NCBI RefSeq assembly: GCF_014651835.1
Contig: NZ_BMXQ01000001.1
Coordinates: forward strand, 3,695,049 to 3,759,048
Reading direction: 5' to 3'
Length of the DNA stretch: 64,000 nt
From: Pigmentiphaga litoralis
Lineage (GTDB): Bacteria; Pseudomonadota; Gammaproteobacteria; Burkholderiales; Burkholderiaceae_B
In this document: positions 1 through 7,522 of the stretch, in pieces
Numbering within the stretch: the stretch's first letter is position 1
Layout of the letters: every line of letters starts with the position of its first letter
Notes under the pieces: model-generated
Seen by the model: the letters and a program-made list of their open reading frames with translations, nothing else
Database searches by the model: none
Told to the model about the DNA's origin: nothing
Program-made: the position numbers and the translations under genes

Positions 1-679
1 CCGTCACGCCGAGCTGCTGCGCATAGCTTGCGTGAATCAGGCGCAGCGATCTGCCAATGCGGCCGAACTGGCCCCGCGCAGCCAATGCCTCGCGCATCGA
101 ACCGCCCTGCGCGCCGGACAGCACACGAAAGTACAGCTCGCGCAGCAAGGCGGGACCCAGCACGGCGGCTTCCAGCGGGTCATGCATCGCCTCAAGAAAC
201 CGCAGCACGGACACCTGCATGGCGTCATCCATCGGCGTTGACATCATGCTTTGCGGCGGCTGTACAGGGCGCGTCCCGCCCAGGCGATCGATCTGCGCCG
301 CCACGTCGGCTGCAAGCGCGAAATCCAGGTGCAGATACAGCGCGAGCAGCGGGCGCTCGGCGGTCGCATCAGTCTCCATGCTGAACGGTACCGGTACCGA
401 CACGGCAAGATAATGCCGCTCGTCATACAGGTACAGCTGATCGCCAAAATACCCCCGCTTGCGGCCCTGGCAGACGATCACCACACCCGGGTCGTACAGC
501 ACAGGCGTGCGCGCAAGCGCCCGATCGGATCGCAAGATCCGCACGCTGGGCAGCGGCGTCAGGCTGTAGCCCTCGGCAGGCGCAAGCGCGTGCAGCAAGG
601 TCACGATGCGGTGCTGGATGGAGACAGGCGGTGGCGCCATGCCTTTGGAAGATGGAGAGACGCTCATCGTTGCGCCCAT
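1..679 (-). CDS. AraC-family transcriptional regulator, N-terminal part (cut by window edge)
   Basis: Reading the minus strand from an ATG at 679 (a second in-frame ATG lies at 667) gives an uninterrupted frame to base 1. The protein contains segments such as ILRSDRALARTPVLYDPGVV and VCQGRKRGYFGDQLYLYD, typical of the AraC_N cupin-like sensor domain (YqhC type). The DNA-binding helix-turn-helix half would lie beyond the window. The gene is divergent from the SDR gene at 773, with about 90 bp between them; AraC_N regulators commonly control a neighbouring oxidoreductase, so regulation of that SDR is likely. The family is clear; the inducer is unknown. Confidence 0.8.
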   Translation of the reverse strand, partial: MGATMSVSPSSKGMAPPPVSIQHRIVTLLHALAPAEGYSLTPLPSVRILRSDRALARTPVLYDPGVVIVCQGRKRGYFGDQLYLYDERHYLAVSVPVPFSMETDATAERPLLALYLHLDFALAADVAAQIDRLGGTRPVQPPQSMMSTPMDDAMQVSVLRFLEAMHDPLEAAVLGPALLRELYFRVLSGAQGGSMREALAARGQFGRIGRSLRLIHASYAQQLGVT

Positions 680-772
680 AGTTTTGTGCAAGAAATTCAG
701 CGAAACGTCGCTTATTTGGTGCGATAGTTCAGACTAGCATGCATTCCCTGCACAACTTTCAGGGACCGCATC

Positions 773-1606
773 ATGCCATCCACCAAGACCTTGCTCATCA
801 CCGGCGTCAGCAGCGGCTTCGGCCGCGCGCTCGCCCAGGAAGCGCTGGCCGCAGGCCACACTGTCGTAGGAACCGTGCGAACCCTGCAAGCCAGACAGGA
901 CTTCGAGGCTCTCTCGAGCCATGCCGCTATCGGACGCGTCCTGGACGTGACCGACTTTGACGCCATCGACGGCGTCGTTGCACAGATCGAGGCAATCGTC
1001 GGGCCGATCGACGTTCTGGTCAACAACGCCGGCTATGGTCACGAAGGCACGATGGAAGAATCGCCGCTCTCCGCCATGCGGCGGCAGTTCGACGTCAACG
1101 TGTTCGGCGCCGTCGCCATGATCAAAGCCGTGCTGCCCCACATGCGCGCGCGCCGCCGCGGCCACATCCTCAACATCACGTCCATGGGCGGGCACATCAC
1201 CCTGCCGGGCATCACCTATTACTGCGGCAGCAAGTTTGCTTTGGAAGGCATCTCGGAGGCCCTTGGAAAGGAAGTGGCCGCCTTGGGCATCTCCGTCACC
1301 GCCGTGGCGCCCGGATCGTTCCGGACGGACTGGGCCGGAAGGTCCATGGCGCGCACGCCTCGCTCCATTCCCGATTACGACGCCATCTTCAACCCCATCC
1401 GCAAAGCGCGGGAAGAGGTCAGCGGCAAGCAACTTGGCGATCCCGCCAAAGCTGCACGGGCCATGCTCGCGGCCATCAGCGCGCACCAGCCGCCGGCGCA
1501 CCTGCTGCTCGGCAGCGATGCGTTGCGGCTGGTGCGCAGCAAGATGGCAGCGTTGGAACGTGAGATCGAAGCGTGGGAAGCGGTGACCGTGTCGACGGAT
1601 GGATGA
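773..1606 (+). CDS. SDR-family oxidoreductase
   Basis: A 277-residue classical short-chain dehydrogenase/reductase. The NAD(P)-binding TGVSSGFG motif is near residue 10, NNAG is near residue 85, the catalytic serine lies in NITSMGG, and the Tyr/Lys pair is in YYCGSK (Y-x3-K). The C-terminal extension after the Rossmann fold fits the longer oxidoreductases often paired with AraC regulators. It uses NAD(P)H to interconvert an alcohol and a carbonyl in the cytoplasm; the substrate cannot be told. The start at 773 is chosen because it is the first ATG ahead of the nucleotide-binding motif and faces the divergent regulator. Confidence 0.88.
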   Translation: MPSTKTLLITGVSSGFGRALAQEALAAGHTVVGTVRTLQARQDFEALSSHAAIGRVLDVTDFDAIDGVVAQIEAIVGPIDVLVNNAGYGHEGTMEESPLSAMRRQFDVNVFGAVAMIKAVLPHMRARRRGHILNITSMGGHITLPGITYYCGSKFALEGISEALGKEVAALGISVTAVAPGSFRTDWAGRSMARTPRSIPDYDAIFNPIRKAREEVSGKQLGDPAKAARAMLAAISAHQPPAHLLLGSDALRLVRSKMAALEREIEAWEAVTVSTDG

Positions 1607-1618
1607 AGGGGCCCTGGA

Positions 1619-1716
1619 GAGGCTCCGGAGCTGTCCACAGCTGTCCGGAGGTGATCTGGACGGTGATCCCGAGGCGATCCGGAGAGGTTCCGAAGGGGTT
1701 CTGAAGGGGTTCCCGA
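1619..1716. repeat. Degenerate tandem array of about nine 10-12 bp units
   Basis: The stretch can be cut into consecutive units: GAGGCTCCGGA, GCTGTCCACA, GCTGTCCGGA, GGTGATCTGGA (plus one C), GGTGATCCCGA, GGCGATCCGGA, GAGGTTCCGAA, GGGGTTCTGAA and GGGGTTCCCGA. The shared pattern is roughly GGnGnTCCnGA. The unit is mostly 11 bp, so it is not a codon repeat. It begins 12 bp after the SDR stop codon. No function is known to me. Confidence 0.65.
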
Positions 1717-1760
1717 GGGTCCAAAGGCGGCCGAAAGGGTTCTCAGAGGCGCGCCGGGGG

Positions 1761-1861
1761 ACCCTACCTAAATCAATTTCCCAATTTTTTGCCACATTTG
1801 CCGAGCAACCCGCTGCTATGGCAAATGTGGCAGATTTCCGGAAATTTTGATTTGAAAGGGT
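1761..1861. repeat. 101-bp imperfect palindrome with a perfect 12-bp core stem
   Basis: The outer ends are ACCCT (1761-1765) and AGGGT (1857-1861). Inside them AAATCAA pairs with TTGATTT, and GCCACATTTGCC (1791-1802) pairs perfectly with GGCAAATGTGGC (1820-1831). An inner AGCA/TGCT stem sits in the loop. The right arm also carries ATTTCCGGAAAT, itself a perfect palindrome. It is AT-rich inside a GC-rich region. It could be a transcript hairpin, a regulator site or the remnant of a miniature inverted-repeat element; no clear target-site duplication was seen. Confidence 0.7.
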
Positions 1862-1917
1862 ATGCCCGGCGGGGCGCAATGGGGCGGACACCGCCCGCGC
1901 CGCCCCACAGTCATGCA

Positions 1918-2091
1918 CTAGGTGGCTTGTGCGACCACCAGCTGGAACTCGATTTCCACTTCAGCGCCCAGGGGCAGCCCGGCCACGATGACCGACGTGC
2001 GGGCCGGGGGGACCTCGCCCTTGAACGACTCTTCCCATGCCTGGTTCATCCCGGCCGCGCCTTCCGGCGACGTGCAGAACAGGCGTGCAAC
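1918..2091 (-). pseudogene. RidA/YjgF-family C-terminal remnant
   Basis: The minus strand ends with a frame reading GMNQAWEESF, then PPARTSVIVAGLPLGAEVEI, then a TAG at 1918-1920. This is the conserved C-terminal part of the RidA (YjgF/YER057c/UK114) family, including the PPAR(T/S) motif with the arginine that binds the substrate carboxylate. The family's N-terminal half is missing: upstream of about 2091 the frame is open but unrelated. The gene is therefore truncated and presumably non-functional. It lies downstream of, and in the same direction as, the TetR gene. Confidence 0.65.
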
Positions 2092-2204
2092 GACGAGCCG
2101 CGACAGCGACCACCGATGGCTTGTGCTATGTGAGCGCTGGCGGCACCGCCTTCAAGAACGCGATCACGGCAGCTTCATGACGCGACGACGGGCTCAGGTG
2201 CCCG

Positions 2205-2789
2205 TCATGCAACCGGCCAGGCAGCCAGCGCCTGTTCCACCACGGCGTCAAGCATGTCACGGCTTGCCCCGGCCTTGGCCTGCACCGCGACTCCCTGCGC
2301 AACGGTCATGATGTAGGCGGCCAGCACGTCGGGCTTGGCCGCCTTGGGAAGATCGCCTTCCTGCCTGGCCCGCTCGAAGCGTTCGGCCAGGCGCGCCTGA
2401 GCGGCCGCGCGAAACTTCGCCAGCGCTTGCCGCACCGGCTCCGCATCGTCCGAGGCCGCCAGGGCGCCATTGATGCCAAGACATCCGGTCCGATCAGAAA
2501 AGCGTGTATTGAGTTCAAGTGCCTTGTGCAGGTGGTGTGACGCCACCTCGCGCGCGGTTGGTTGCTCGAGCGCTTCTGGAAAGTAGTCGAGATAGCGCTC
2601 GTCATACCGAGCCAGTGCTTTCAGGAAAAGCGCTTCCTTGTTGCCGAATGCCGAATACAACGCCGGCCGCTCGACGCCGGCGGCTTCGACCAGGTCGGCA
2701 TACGAGGCGCCCTCGTACCCCTTGCGCCAGAAGACGCACAGCGCCGCATCCAGCACCTTGTCGACATCAAATTCCCGGTGACGACCCAT
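2205..2789 (-). CDS. TetR/AcrR-family transcriptional regulator
   Basis: A 194-residue protein with a classic TetR N-terminus. The DNA-binding helix-turn-helix is near residues 25-50 (YADLVEAAGVERPALYSAFG, then NKEALF), followed by a helical ligand-binding domain. It is transcribed away from two SDR genes starting at 2931. The gap contains a 26-bp palindrome and a shorter one, both positioned as operators, so autorepression and repression of the SDR pair are likely. The ligand is unknown; the closest subfamily by eye is the one that senses electrophiles or other small molecules next to oxidoreductases. Confidence 0.9.
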   Translation of the reverse strand: MGRHREFDVDKVLDAALCVFWRKGYEGASYADLVEAAGVERPALYSAFGNKEALFLKALARYDERYLDYFPEALEQPTAREVASHHLHKALELNTRFSDRTGCLGINGALAASDDAEPVRQALAKFRAAAQARLAERFERARQEGDLPKAAKPDVLAAYIMTVAQGVAVQAKAGASRDMLDAVVEQALAAWPVA

Positions 2790-2812
2790 CGGTCCCTCTC
2801 CCTTCTTTTTTC

Positions 2813-2826
2813 ATAACGACTGTTAT
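2813..2826. promoter_or_regulatory. Small palindrome upstream of the TetR gene
   Basis: ATAAC-GACT-GTTAT has perfect 5-bp arms and lies 24-37 bp upstream of the TetR start codon. It shares the GTTAT/ATAAC core with the larger operator at 2866-2891, so it may be a second, weaker binding site for the same regulator. Confidence 0.5.
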
Positions 2827-2833
2827 AAGTCGC

Positions 2834-2863
2834 TTGACACCTTCTGTCCACTTTCCATACCAT
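2834..2863 (+). promoter_or_regulatory. Putative sigma-70 promoter of the SDR pair
   Basis: TTGACA (2834-2839) is a perfect -35 box. TACCAT (2858-2863) is a partial -10 box at 18-bp spacing. Transcription would start inside the adjacent palindrome at 2866-2891, the usual arrangement for repression by a TetR protein. Confidence 0.5.
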
Positions 2864-2865
2864 CC

Positions 2866-2891
2866 GTTATCGTAATGAACATTACGATAAC
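2866..2891. promoter_or_regulatory. TetR-type operator, perfect 11-bp inverted repeat
   Basis: GTTATCGTAAT and ATTACGATAAC are exact reverse complements separated by GAAC. It sits directly downstream of the putative -10 box of the SDR genes, in the gap to the divergent TetR gene. Assignment to that regulator is by position. Confidence 0.75.
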
Positions 2892-2930
2892 AATGTCAGC
2901 CCATGAACGCACGGATGCGAGGAGACGGAG

Positions 2931-3692
2931 ATGTCGAACGAACTGAAAGGAAAGGTCGCTCTGGTGACAGGTGGCGCGCGCGGCCTGGGCGCTGCGATTG
3001 CCGAAGCATTGGCCGACCGGGGCGCGGACGTGGCGATCAGCTACGTTGCTTCCGCGGACAAGGCCGAAGCCCTGGTCGAGAAACTCAAGGCCCGGGGCGT
3101 GCGCGCCATCGCGGTCCGCAGCGATCAGGAAGACATGGCCGCGGCCACATCACTGATCGATGACGTCATGCGGCACTTCGGCCACCTCGACATTCTGGTC
3201 AACAACGCCGCGATCGTCGCCAAGGGCCGGATCCTTGGCGATCCCGACCTTGACACCGCGGCGCTCGACCGTCAGTGGCGCGTGAACGTCATGGGTGCGG
3301 TGGCAACGACCCGCGCCGCGGCGCCGGTACTCGCTGACGGGGGCCGCATCATCTTCATCGGGTCGATCAACGGCACGCGCTCCATCACCTCCGGTGTCGC
3401 CGACTACGCCGGCACCAAGGCCGCCATCAACGGTTACGCCAGAGGCGCGGCGCGGGACCTCGGACCCCGCAACATTACCGTCAACGTTGTCCAGCCAGGC
3501 GCCATGCCGACCGACATGATGGCGGAGGTCTTTGGCGACACGAACGCGCCGGACGCGTTCCTGGACATGCATCCCATTCGCCGGATCGCGACCGTTGCGG
3601 AAGTTGCTGCTGCGGTCTGCTTCCTGGCCGGACCCACTGCGGGCTACATGACCGGCGGCGTCATCGACGTCGCAGGCGGTCTGGGCATCTGA
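2931..3692 (+). CDS. SDR-family oxidoreductase (FabG-like)
   Basis: A 253-residue classical SDR. It has TGGARGLG near residue 14, NNAA near residue 90, the catalytic Ser in FIGSINGT, Tyr/Lys in YAGTKAA, and the C-terminal signature PTAGYMTGGVIDVAGGLGI found in FabG-type reductases. It would be a cytoplasmic NAD(P)H-dependent reductase or alcohol dehydrogenase. It is first of a two-SDR operon; the next gene starts 34 bp downstream. Control is likely by the divergent TetR protein through the palindrome just upstream. The substrate is not determinable. Confidence 0.9.
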   Translation: MSNELKGKVALVTGGARGLGAAIAEALADRGADVAISYVASADKAEALVEKLKARGVRAIAVRSDQEDMAAATSLIDDVMRHFGHLDILVNNAAIVAKGRILGDPDLDTAALDRQWRVNVMGAVATTRAAAPVLADGGRIIFIGSINGTRSITSGVADYAGTKAAINGYARGAARDLGPRNITVNVVQPGAMPTDMMAEVFGDTNAPDAFLDMHPIRRIATVAEVAAAVCFLAGPTAGYMTGGVIDVAGGLGI

Positions 3693-3726
3693 TCCAACCC
3701 TTTTTCCCAACACCAAAGGATAGAAA

Positions 3727-4692
3727 ATGACCCACCCATTTGGCGCGACGTCGACGGCCGACGACATTCTTGCCGGTGTCGATCTGAAAGGAAAACGCTA
3801 CCTCGTCACCGGGGCGGCCTCGGGTATCGGGCGGGAAACGGCGCGTGCGCTGGCAGCCCATGGCGCCACCGTGGTCGGAACGGTCCGGGACCTTGCCACG
3901 GGCGAATCCGCAACGGCAGCCGTGCGTGATGCGGCATCGCAAGGCGGCGGCGATCTGACGCTGATCGCACTCGACCTGGGCTCGCTTCGCAGTGTGCGCG
4001 CCGCTGCAGACACGCTGCTTGCCACCGGCCTTCGCTTCGACGCCATCATTGCCAACGCAGGCGTGATGGCGACGCCAGCGGGCAAGACGGCAGACGGCTT
4101 CGAGACCCAGTTCGGGATCAATCACCTTGGCCACTTCGCGCTGGTGACACGCATCGCGCCGGTGCTCGCCGACGGCGGGCGTCTGGTGGTCGTCTCGTCG
4201 CAGGCGCATCGGGTTGCCGACATCGACCTCGACGACCCCAATTTCGAACGTCAGGACTACGATCCTTTCGTGGCCTATGGCCGCTCCAAGACCGCCAACG
4301 CCCTGTTCGCCGTGGAGTTCGACCGACGCCATCGTGATCGTGGAATCCGTGCGTCGTCGGTGATGCCGGGCAACAGCCTGACCGACCTTCCTCGCCATTT
4401 TTCGCAGGAAGAACTGCAAGGCCTGTTCGCCACCGTCGGCAAGGCCCGCGCCGATGCAGGACTTCCTCCGCCCTTGCTCAAGGACATCTCGCAAGCGGCC
4501 GCAACCAGCGTATGGGCTGCGGTGGTTGCCGACCCTGACCACATCGGCGGCAAGTATCTCGAAGACGTCGCGGTGGCGGCGGTCAACGACACGCCCAACC
4601 CGTTTGCGGATGGCGTGCGGTCGTATGCAGTGGACCCCACCCGGGCCGGGCAGCTGTGGACAAAGAGCGAAGCACTCGTCGGCACGGCCTGA
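3727..4692 (+). CDS. SDR-family oxidoreductase (retinol-dehydrogenase / WWOX-like)
   Basis: A 321-residue SDR of the longer subgroup. A 24-residue lead precedes the TGAASGIG motif near residue 30; ANAG is near residue 112, VVSSQAHR supplies the serine, and YGRSK carries Tyr/Lys. The pattern GINHLGHFALV and the substrate-side insertion are typical of retinol-dehydrogenase-like SDRs. It lies 34 bp after another SDR and probably shares its TetR-controlled promoter. It may act sequentially with it or on a related carbonyl. Confidence 0.88.
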   Translation: MTHPFGATSTADDILAGVDLKGKRYLVTGAASGIGRETARALAAHGATVVGTVRDLATGESATAAVRDAASQGGGDLTLIALDLGSLRSVRAAADTLLATGLRFDAIIANAGVMATPAGKTADGFETQFGINHLGHFALVTRIAPVLADGGRLVVVSSQAHRVADIDLDDPNFERQDYDPFVAYGRSKTANALFAVEFDRRHRDRGIRASSVMPGNSLTDLPRHFSQEELQGLFATVGKARADAGLPPPLLKDISQAAATSVWAAVVADPDHIGGKYLEDVAVAAVNDTPNPFADGVRSYAVDPTRAGQLWTKSEALVGTA

Positions 4693-4785
4693 GCCACAGG
4701 CGGCATGCTGCACCGGCACATTTCGTGACAGATGGCTCGGGCTACCCAAGCTAAAATGAACACATAGGACGTGCTGCGTGTGCTT

Positions 4786-4813
4786 TGAATCCAGGTCAAT
4801 GATCATGGATTCA
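4786..4813. promoter_or_regulatory. Inverted repeat upstream of nhaA
   Basis: TGAATCCA (4786-4793) and TGGATTCA (4806-4813) are perfect 8-bp arms around a 12-bp spacer that itself contains TGATCA. It lies 45 bp upstream of the nhaA start, so it is a candidate operator or a leader hairpin. No NhaR-type gene is adjacent. Confidence 0.5.
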
Positions 4814-4857
4814 TAAAAACGGAGAACCTGTTGAACTTCACATAGGAACTCCGCAGC

Positions 4858-6036
4858 ATGCCTGACCGCACGCCCTATTCCCTTGCACGACCCACCCTGT
4901 TTCTTCGGTCCCTTCTGGCACACAGTGCTGCCGGCGGCGTGATCTTGATGGTCACCGCCGCGCTGGCCATCCTTGTTGCCAACTCTCCGCTTGTGGATCT
5001 GTACCAAAGCACGCTTGCGTCCTACGTCGGCGGGCTGTCCGTGCTGCATTGGATCAACGACGGGCTGATGGCCGTCTTCTTTCTTCTGGTCGGCCTCGAG
5101 ATCAAACGCGAGGTGCTGGAAGGCGAGCTGTCATCCTGGCCACGACGCATCCTGCCGGGCAGTGCCGCGCTAGGGGGCATGGTCGGGCCTGCACTGATCT
5201 ACCTTGCGTTCAACCTAGGGCCGACGGGACACCCGAGCGGATGGGCCATTCCCGCCGCCACCGACATCGCCTTTGCGTTGGGCGTGCTGTCGCTGCTCGG
5301 CCCGCGCGTGCCGGTATCTCTGCGCGTATTTTTGATGGCGCTGGCGATCATCGATGATCTGGGCGCGGTGGTCATCATCGCCTTGTTCTACACAACGTCG
5401 TTGGATGCGCTGGCACTGGGCGGCGCGGGACTGGTCACGCTTGCGCTGATTGCAATGAACCGCGCCGGCGTCAACCGGCTGCTGCCCTACATTGCACTGG
5501 GTGCGCTGCTGTGGTTCCTGGTGCTCAAGTCTGGCATCCACGCCACGCTGGCCGGCGTCGTCCTTGCCTTTACGGTCCCGCTCCGCACCCTGTCCAAGCC
5601 GGATTCCGGCTCACCGCTGCTGACGATGGAGCATGGCATCCAGCCGTGGGTCACCTTCCTGATCGTTCCGCTGTTCGGTTTCGCCAATGCAGGCGTGTCG
5701 TTTGCCGGCATGAGCCTGTCGGCGCTGATCGAGCCGGTGCCACTGGGTATCGCGCTGGGCCTGTTCGTAGGCAAGCAGTTGGGTGTGTTCTTTACTTGCG
5801 CAGCGGTCATCAAGTTGGGACTGGCGACCCTTCCGGCACAGGCCACATGGAAGCAGATGTACGGTCTGGCAGCGCTGTGCGGCATCGGATTCACCATGAG
5901 CCTGTTCATCGGCCTGCTGGCCTTTCCCGACTCGCCGCTGCTACAGGATCAACTCAAGCTGGGCGTGCTGGCAGGGTCGCTGGCGTCGACGCTTCTGGCG
6001 GTGCTGCTGCTGAGGTCGCAGCGCCCGGTTGGTTGA
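4858..6036 (+). CDS. nhaA: Na+/H+ antiporter NhaA
   Basis: A 392-residue integral membrane protein with about 12 hydrophobic segments and full family length. The inner-membrane antiporter exchanges two H+ for one Na+ in alkaline or salty conditions. Diagnostic residues are visible: Asp136 in [10 protein letters not shown] and the tandem Asp166-Asp167 in AIIDDLGAV (equivalent to E. coli D133, D163, D164), plus the lysine of FVGKQLGVF that corresponds to K300. An AGGAA sequence precedes the ATG. The last 83 bp overlap the convergent receiver-protein gene. It has no functional link to the catabolic neighbours. Confidence 0.96.
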   Translation: MPDRTPYSLARPTLFLRSLLAHSAAGGVILMVTAALAILVANSPLVDLYQSTLASYVGGLSVLHWINDGLMAVFFLLVGLEIKREVLEGELSSWPRRILPGSAALGGMVGPALIYLAFNLGPTGHPSGWAIPAATDIAFALGVLSLLGPRVPVSLRVFLMALAIIDDLGAVVIIALFYTTSLDALALGGAGLVTLALIAMNRAGVNRLLPYIALGALLWFLVLKSGIHATLAGVVLAFTVPLRTLSKPDSGSPLLTMEHGIQPWVTFLIVPLFGFANAGVSFAGMSLSALIEPVPLGIALGLFVGKQLGVFFTCAAVIKLGLATLPAQATWKQMYGLAALCGIGFTMSLFIGLLAFPDSPLLQDQLKLGVLAGSLASTLLAVLLLRSQRPVG

Positions 6037-6415
6037 CGAAGGCAATCAATTCCTGGATGCTCACCGGCTTGCAAAAATGCCGATCGATACCCGCCTCGAA
6101 GGCAAGGCGTTTATCGCCTCGGCGCCCGTGCCCGGTCAGCGCGGCAATCGTCACGGTCCCCATATGCGGATCCTTGCGCAGTTGGCGCGCCAGTTCATAA
6201 CCGTCCATTACCGGCAAATCGATATCCAGAAGCACGACGTCAGGACGGCGCTCTCGCGCCGCCAGCAGCGCCGCCTGCCCGTCATTCGCAGTGCTCACCG
6301 CATGGCCCACGTCTTCCAGCAATTCCGCCAGAATGTCGACCATCATGGCGTCATCATCCACGATCAGAACGCGCTTGCCTGACGCCGATGACAAAAGAGG
6401 CTCTTGCGGGCTCAT
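5954..6415 (-). CDS. Stand-alone response-regulator receiver protein
   Basis: A 153-residue CheY-like single-domain protein, taking the ATG at 6415 because the receiver fold begins right after it (KRVLIVDDD). The acidic pocket is D20-D22, the phospho-acceptor is Asp64 in [11 protein letters not shown], and Thr94 (ALTGHG) and Lys116 (FCKPVS) complete the active site. There is no output domain. A low-complexity Ala/Pro-rich tail is encoded in the 83 bp that overlap the 3' end of nhaA on the other strand. No histidine kinase lies nearby, so the partner is unknown. Confidence 0.87.
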   Translation of the reverse strand: MSPQEPLLSSASGKRVLIVDDDAMMVDILAELLEDVGHAVSTANDGQAALLAARERRPDVVLLDIDLPVMDGYELARQLRKDPHMGTVTIAALTGHGRRGDKRLAFEAGIDRHFCKPVSIQELIAFVNQPGAATSAAAPPEASTPATLPARPA

Positions 6416-6486
6416 TGGGGCTACCTGTGGGTCCAGCGTGAGTAATTGGTTAGATTCTACCGGGTCACGGCAGCGTCGCAAGCCCG

Positions 6487-7416
6487 CTACTTTCCGCTGC
6501 GGTGATAGGCCCGAGCTTTCAGCGTTTCCAGCTGATCCACGATCACCTGCCGCAGCCACTGATTGCCTGGATCGTTCGTCTGGCCCCTATGCCAGTACAT
6601 GTTCACCTGGAACGTCGGCGGACGAAAAGGCAGCCTGACCTGCCGCAACTCCTTCATCGACGCAAAAAAATCCGCCAGTGCTTGCGGAACGGTGGCCACT
6701 ACATCGGTGCTGCCCACGATGACCGGAATGCTCATGAAGTGCGGCGTCCGCAGCACCACCTTGCGGCGCAGTTTCTTCTTCTGCAGAAAGTTTTCGAATA
6801 CTTCGAGGCTGCGTCCGGGCGCTTCGACCTCGACGTGATCCAGGCTGATGTACTGCGCCATCGTCAGCGCCGCATCCCGGATCGGATGATCCGCGCGCAT
6901 GATGCAAGCGAACGAGTGCAAGCCGATCCGGCGGTGCAAAAACTGACTGCTGGTCAGGTCAGGAAAGTACCCACAGGCCAGATCCACATCACCCGCCGCC
7001 ATCGCCTCTTCCATCTCCCGCGGCGGAAGGTAGGTCGATCGTAACGAGATCGACGGCGCGGCCTTCTCGATCGCCTGCACGATGAACGGAAGGTAGATGC
7101 CTTCGCCGATGTCGGTCAGGCTCAGCCGAAATTCTCGCGCGGACGACGCAGGATCGAACAGGGGGACGGCAAACAATTCATTGTCGACCGCCTGGACGAT
7201 GCCACGTATCGGCGCGAGCAGTTCGCGAGCGCGGCTGGTCGGCTCCATGCCGTTATAGGTCTTCACGAACAGCGGGTCATCCAGCAGGCCACGCAGCCGG
7301 CGCAATGCCGTGCTCAAGCCAGGCTGGCTCATGTCCAGCAACTGCGCGGACCGTCCGACACTGTGCGTCTCATACACCGCAAGAAAAACCCGCAGCAGGT
7401 GGATGTCCAGGTTCAT
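6487..7416 (-). CDS. LysR-family regulator (NahR/DntR-like subgroup)
   Basis: A 309-residue LTTR. The N-terminal winged helix (LRVFLAVYETHSVGRSAQLL, then SQPGLSTALRRLRGLL) is followed by LFVKTYNGMEPTSRA, a phrase typical of the NodD/NahR branch that responds to aromatic acids and flavonoids. The effector domain follows. The gene is divergent from a Rieske dioxygenase operon starting at 7523, with 106 bp between, so it is the likely activator of that operon. The inducer is probably the aromatic-acid substrate; this is inference from the subgroup. Confidence 0.9.
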   Translation of the reverse strand: MNLDIHLLRVFLAVYETHSVGRSAQLLDMSQPGLSTALRRLRGLLDDPLFVKTYNGMEPTSRARELLAPIRGIVQAVDNELFAVPLFDPASSAREFRLSLTDIGEGIYLPFIVQAIEKAAPSISLRSTYLPPREMEEAMAAGDVDLACGYFPDLTSSQFLHRRIGLHSFACIMRADHPIRDAALTMAQYISLDHVEVEAPGRSLEVFENFLQKKKLRRKVVLRTPHFMSIPVIVGSTDVVATVPQALADFFASMKELRQVRLPFRPPTFQVNMYWHRGQTNDPGNQWLRQVIVDQLETLKARAYHRSGK

Positions 7417-7436
7417 GAACGTTATCTCCTTTCAAG

Positions 7437-7447
7437 ATATTGAATAT
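7437..7447. promoter_or_regulatory. Candidate LysR binding palindrome
   Basis: ATATT-G-AATAT is a perfect short palindrome 21 bp upstream of the LysR start, in the divergent gap to the dioxygenase operon. Its size and position suit an LTTR recognition site, but short AT palindromes can occur by chance. Confidence 0.35.
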
Positions 7448-7522
7448 AACTTTCATGCCATTGAGAAATCTAGCTCACGTCGTTAGTCTGGCGCCCACTG
7501 ATATCAACAACGGAGACCCGAC

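Larger units (their letters stand above)
1607..2204. other. Decayed intergenic stretch between SDR and TetR genes
   Basis: About 600 bp without an intact gene. From left to right it holds a degenerate 10-12 bp tandem array (1619-1716), a 101-bp imperfect palindrome (1761-1861) and, on the minus strand, the C-terminal remnant of a RidA-family gene (1918-2091). A further minus-strand open tail at 2126-2200 ends in AVIAFLKAVPPALT and stop; it resembles the end of a c-type cytochrome but is too short to assign. The picture is of gene erosion. Confidence 0.6.

Noticed and set aside
734-1918. A 394-residue minus-strand frame opposite the first SDR
   Set aside because: It is the antisense shadow of the SDR plus the tandem array; no domain is visible.
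2126-2200. A separate cytochrome-like gene tail
   Set aside because: About 23 residues with only loose similarity; mentioned within the intergenic entry but not claimed as a gene.
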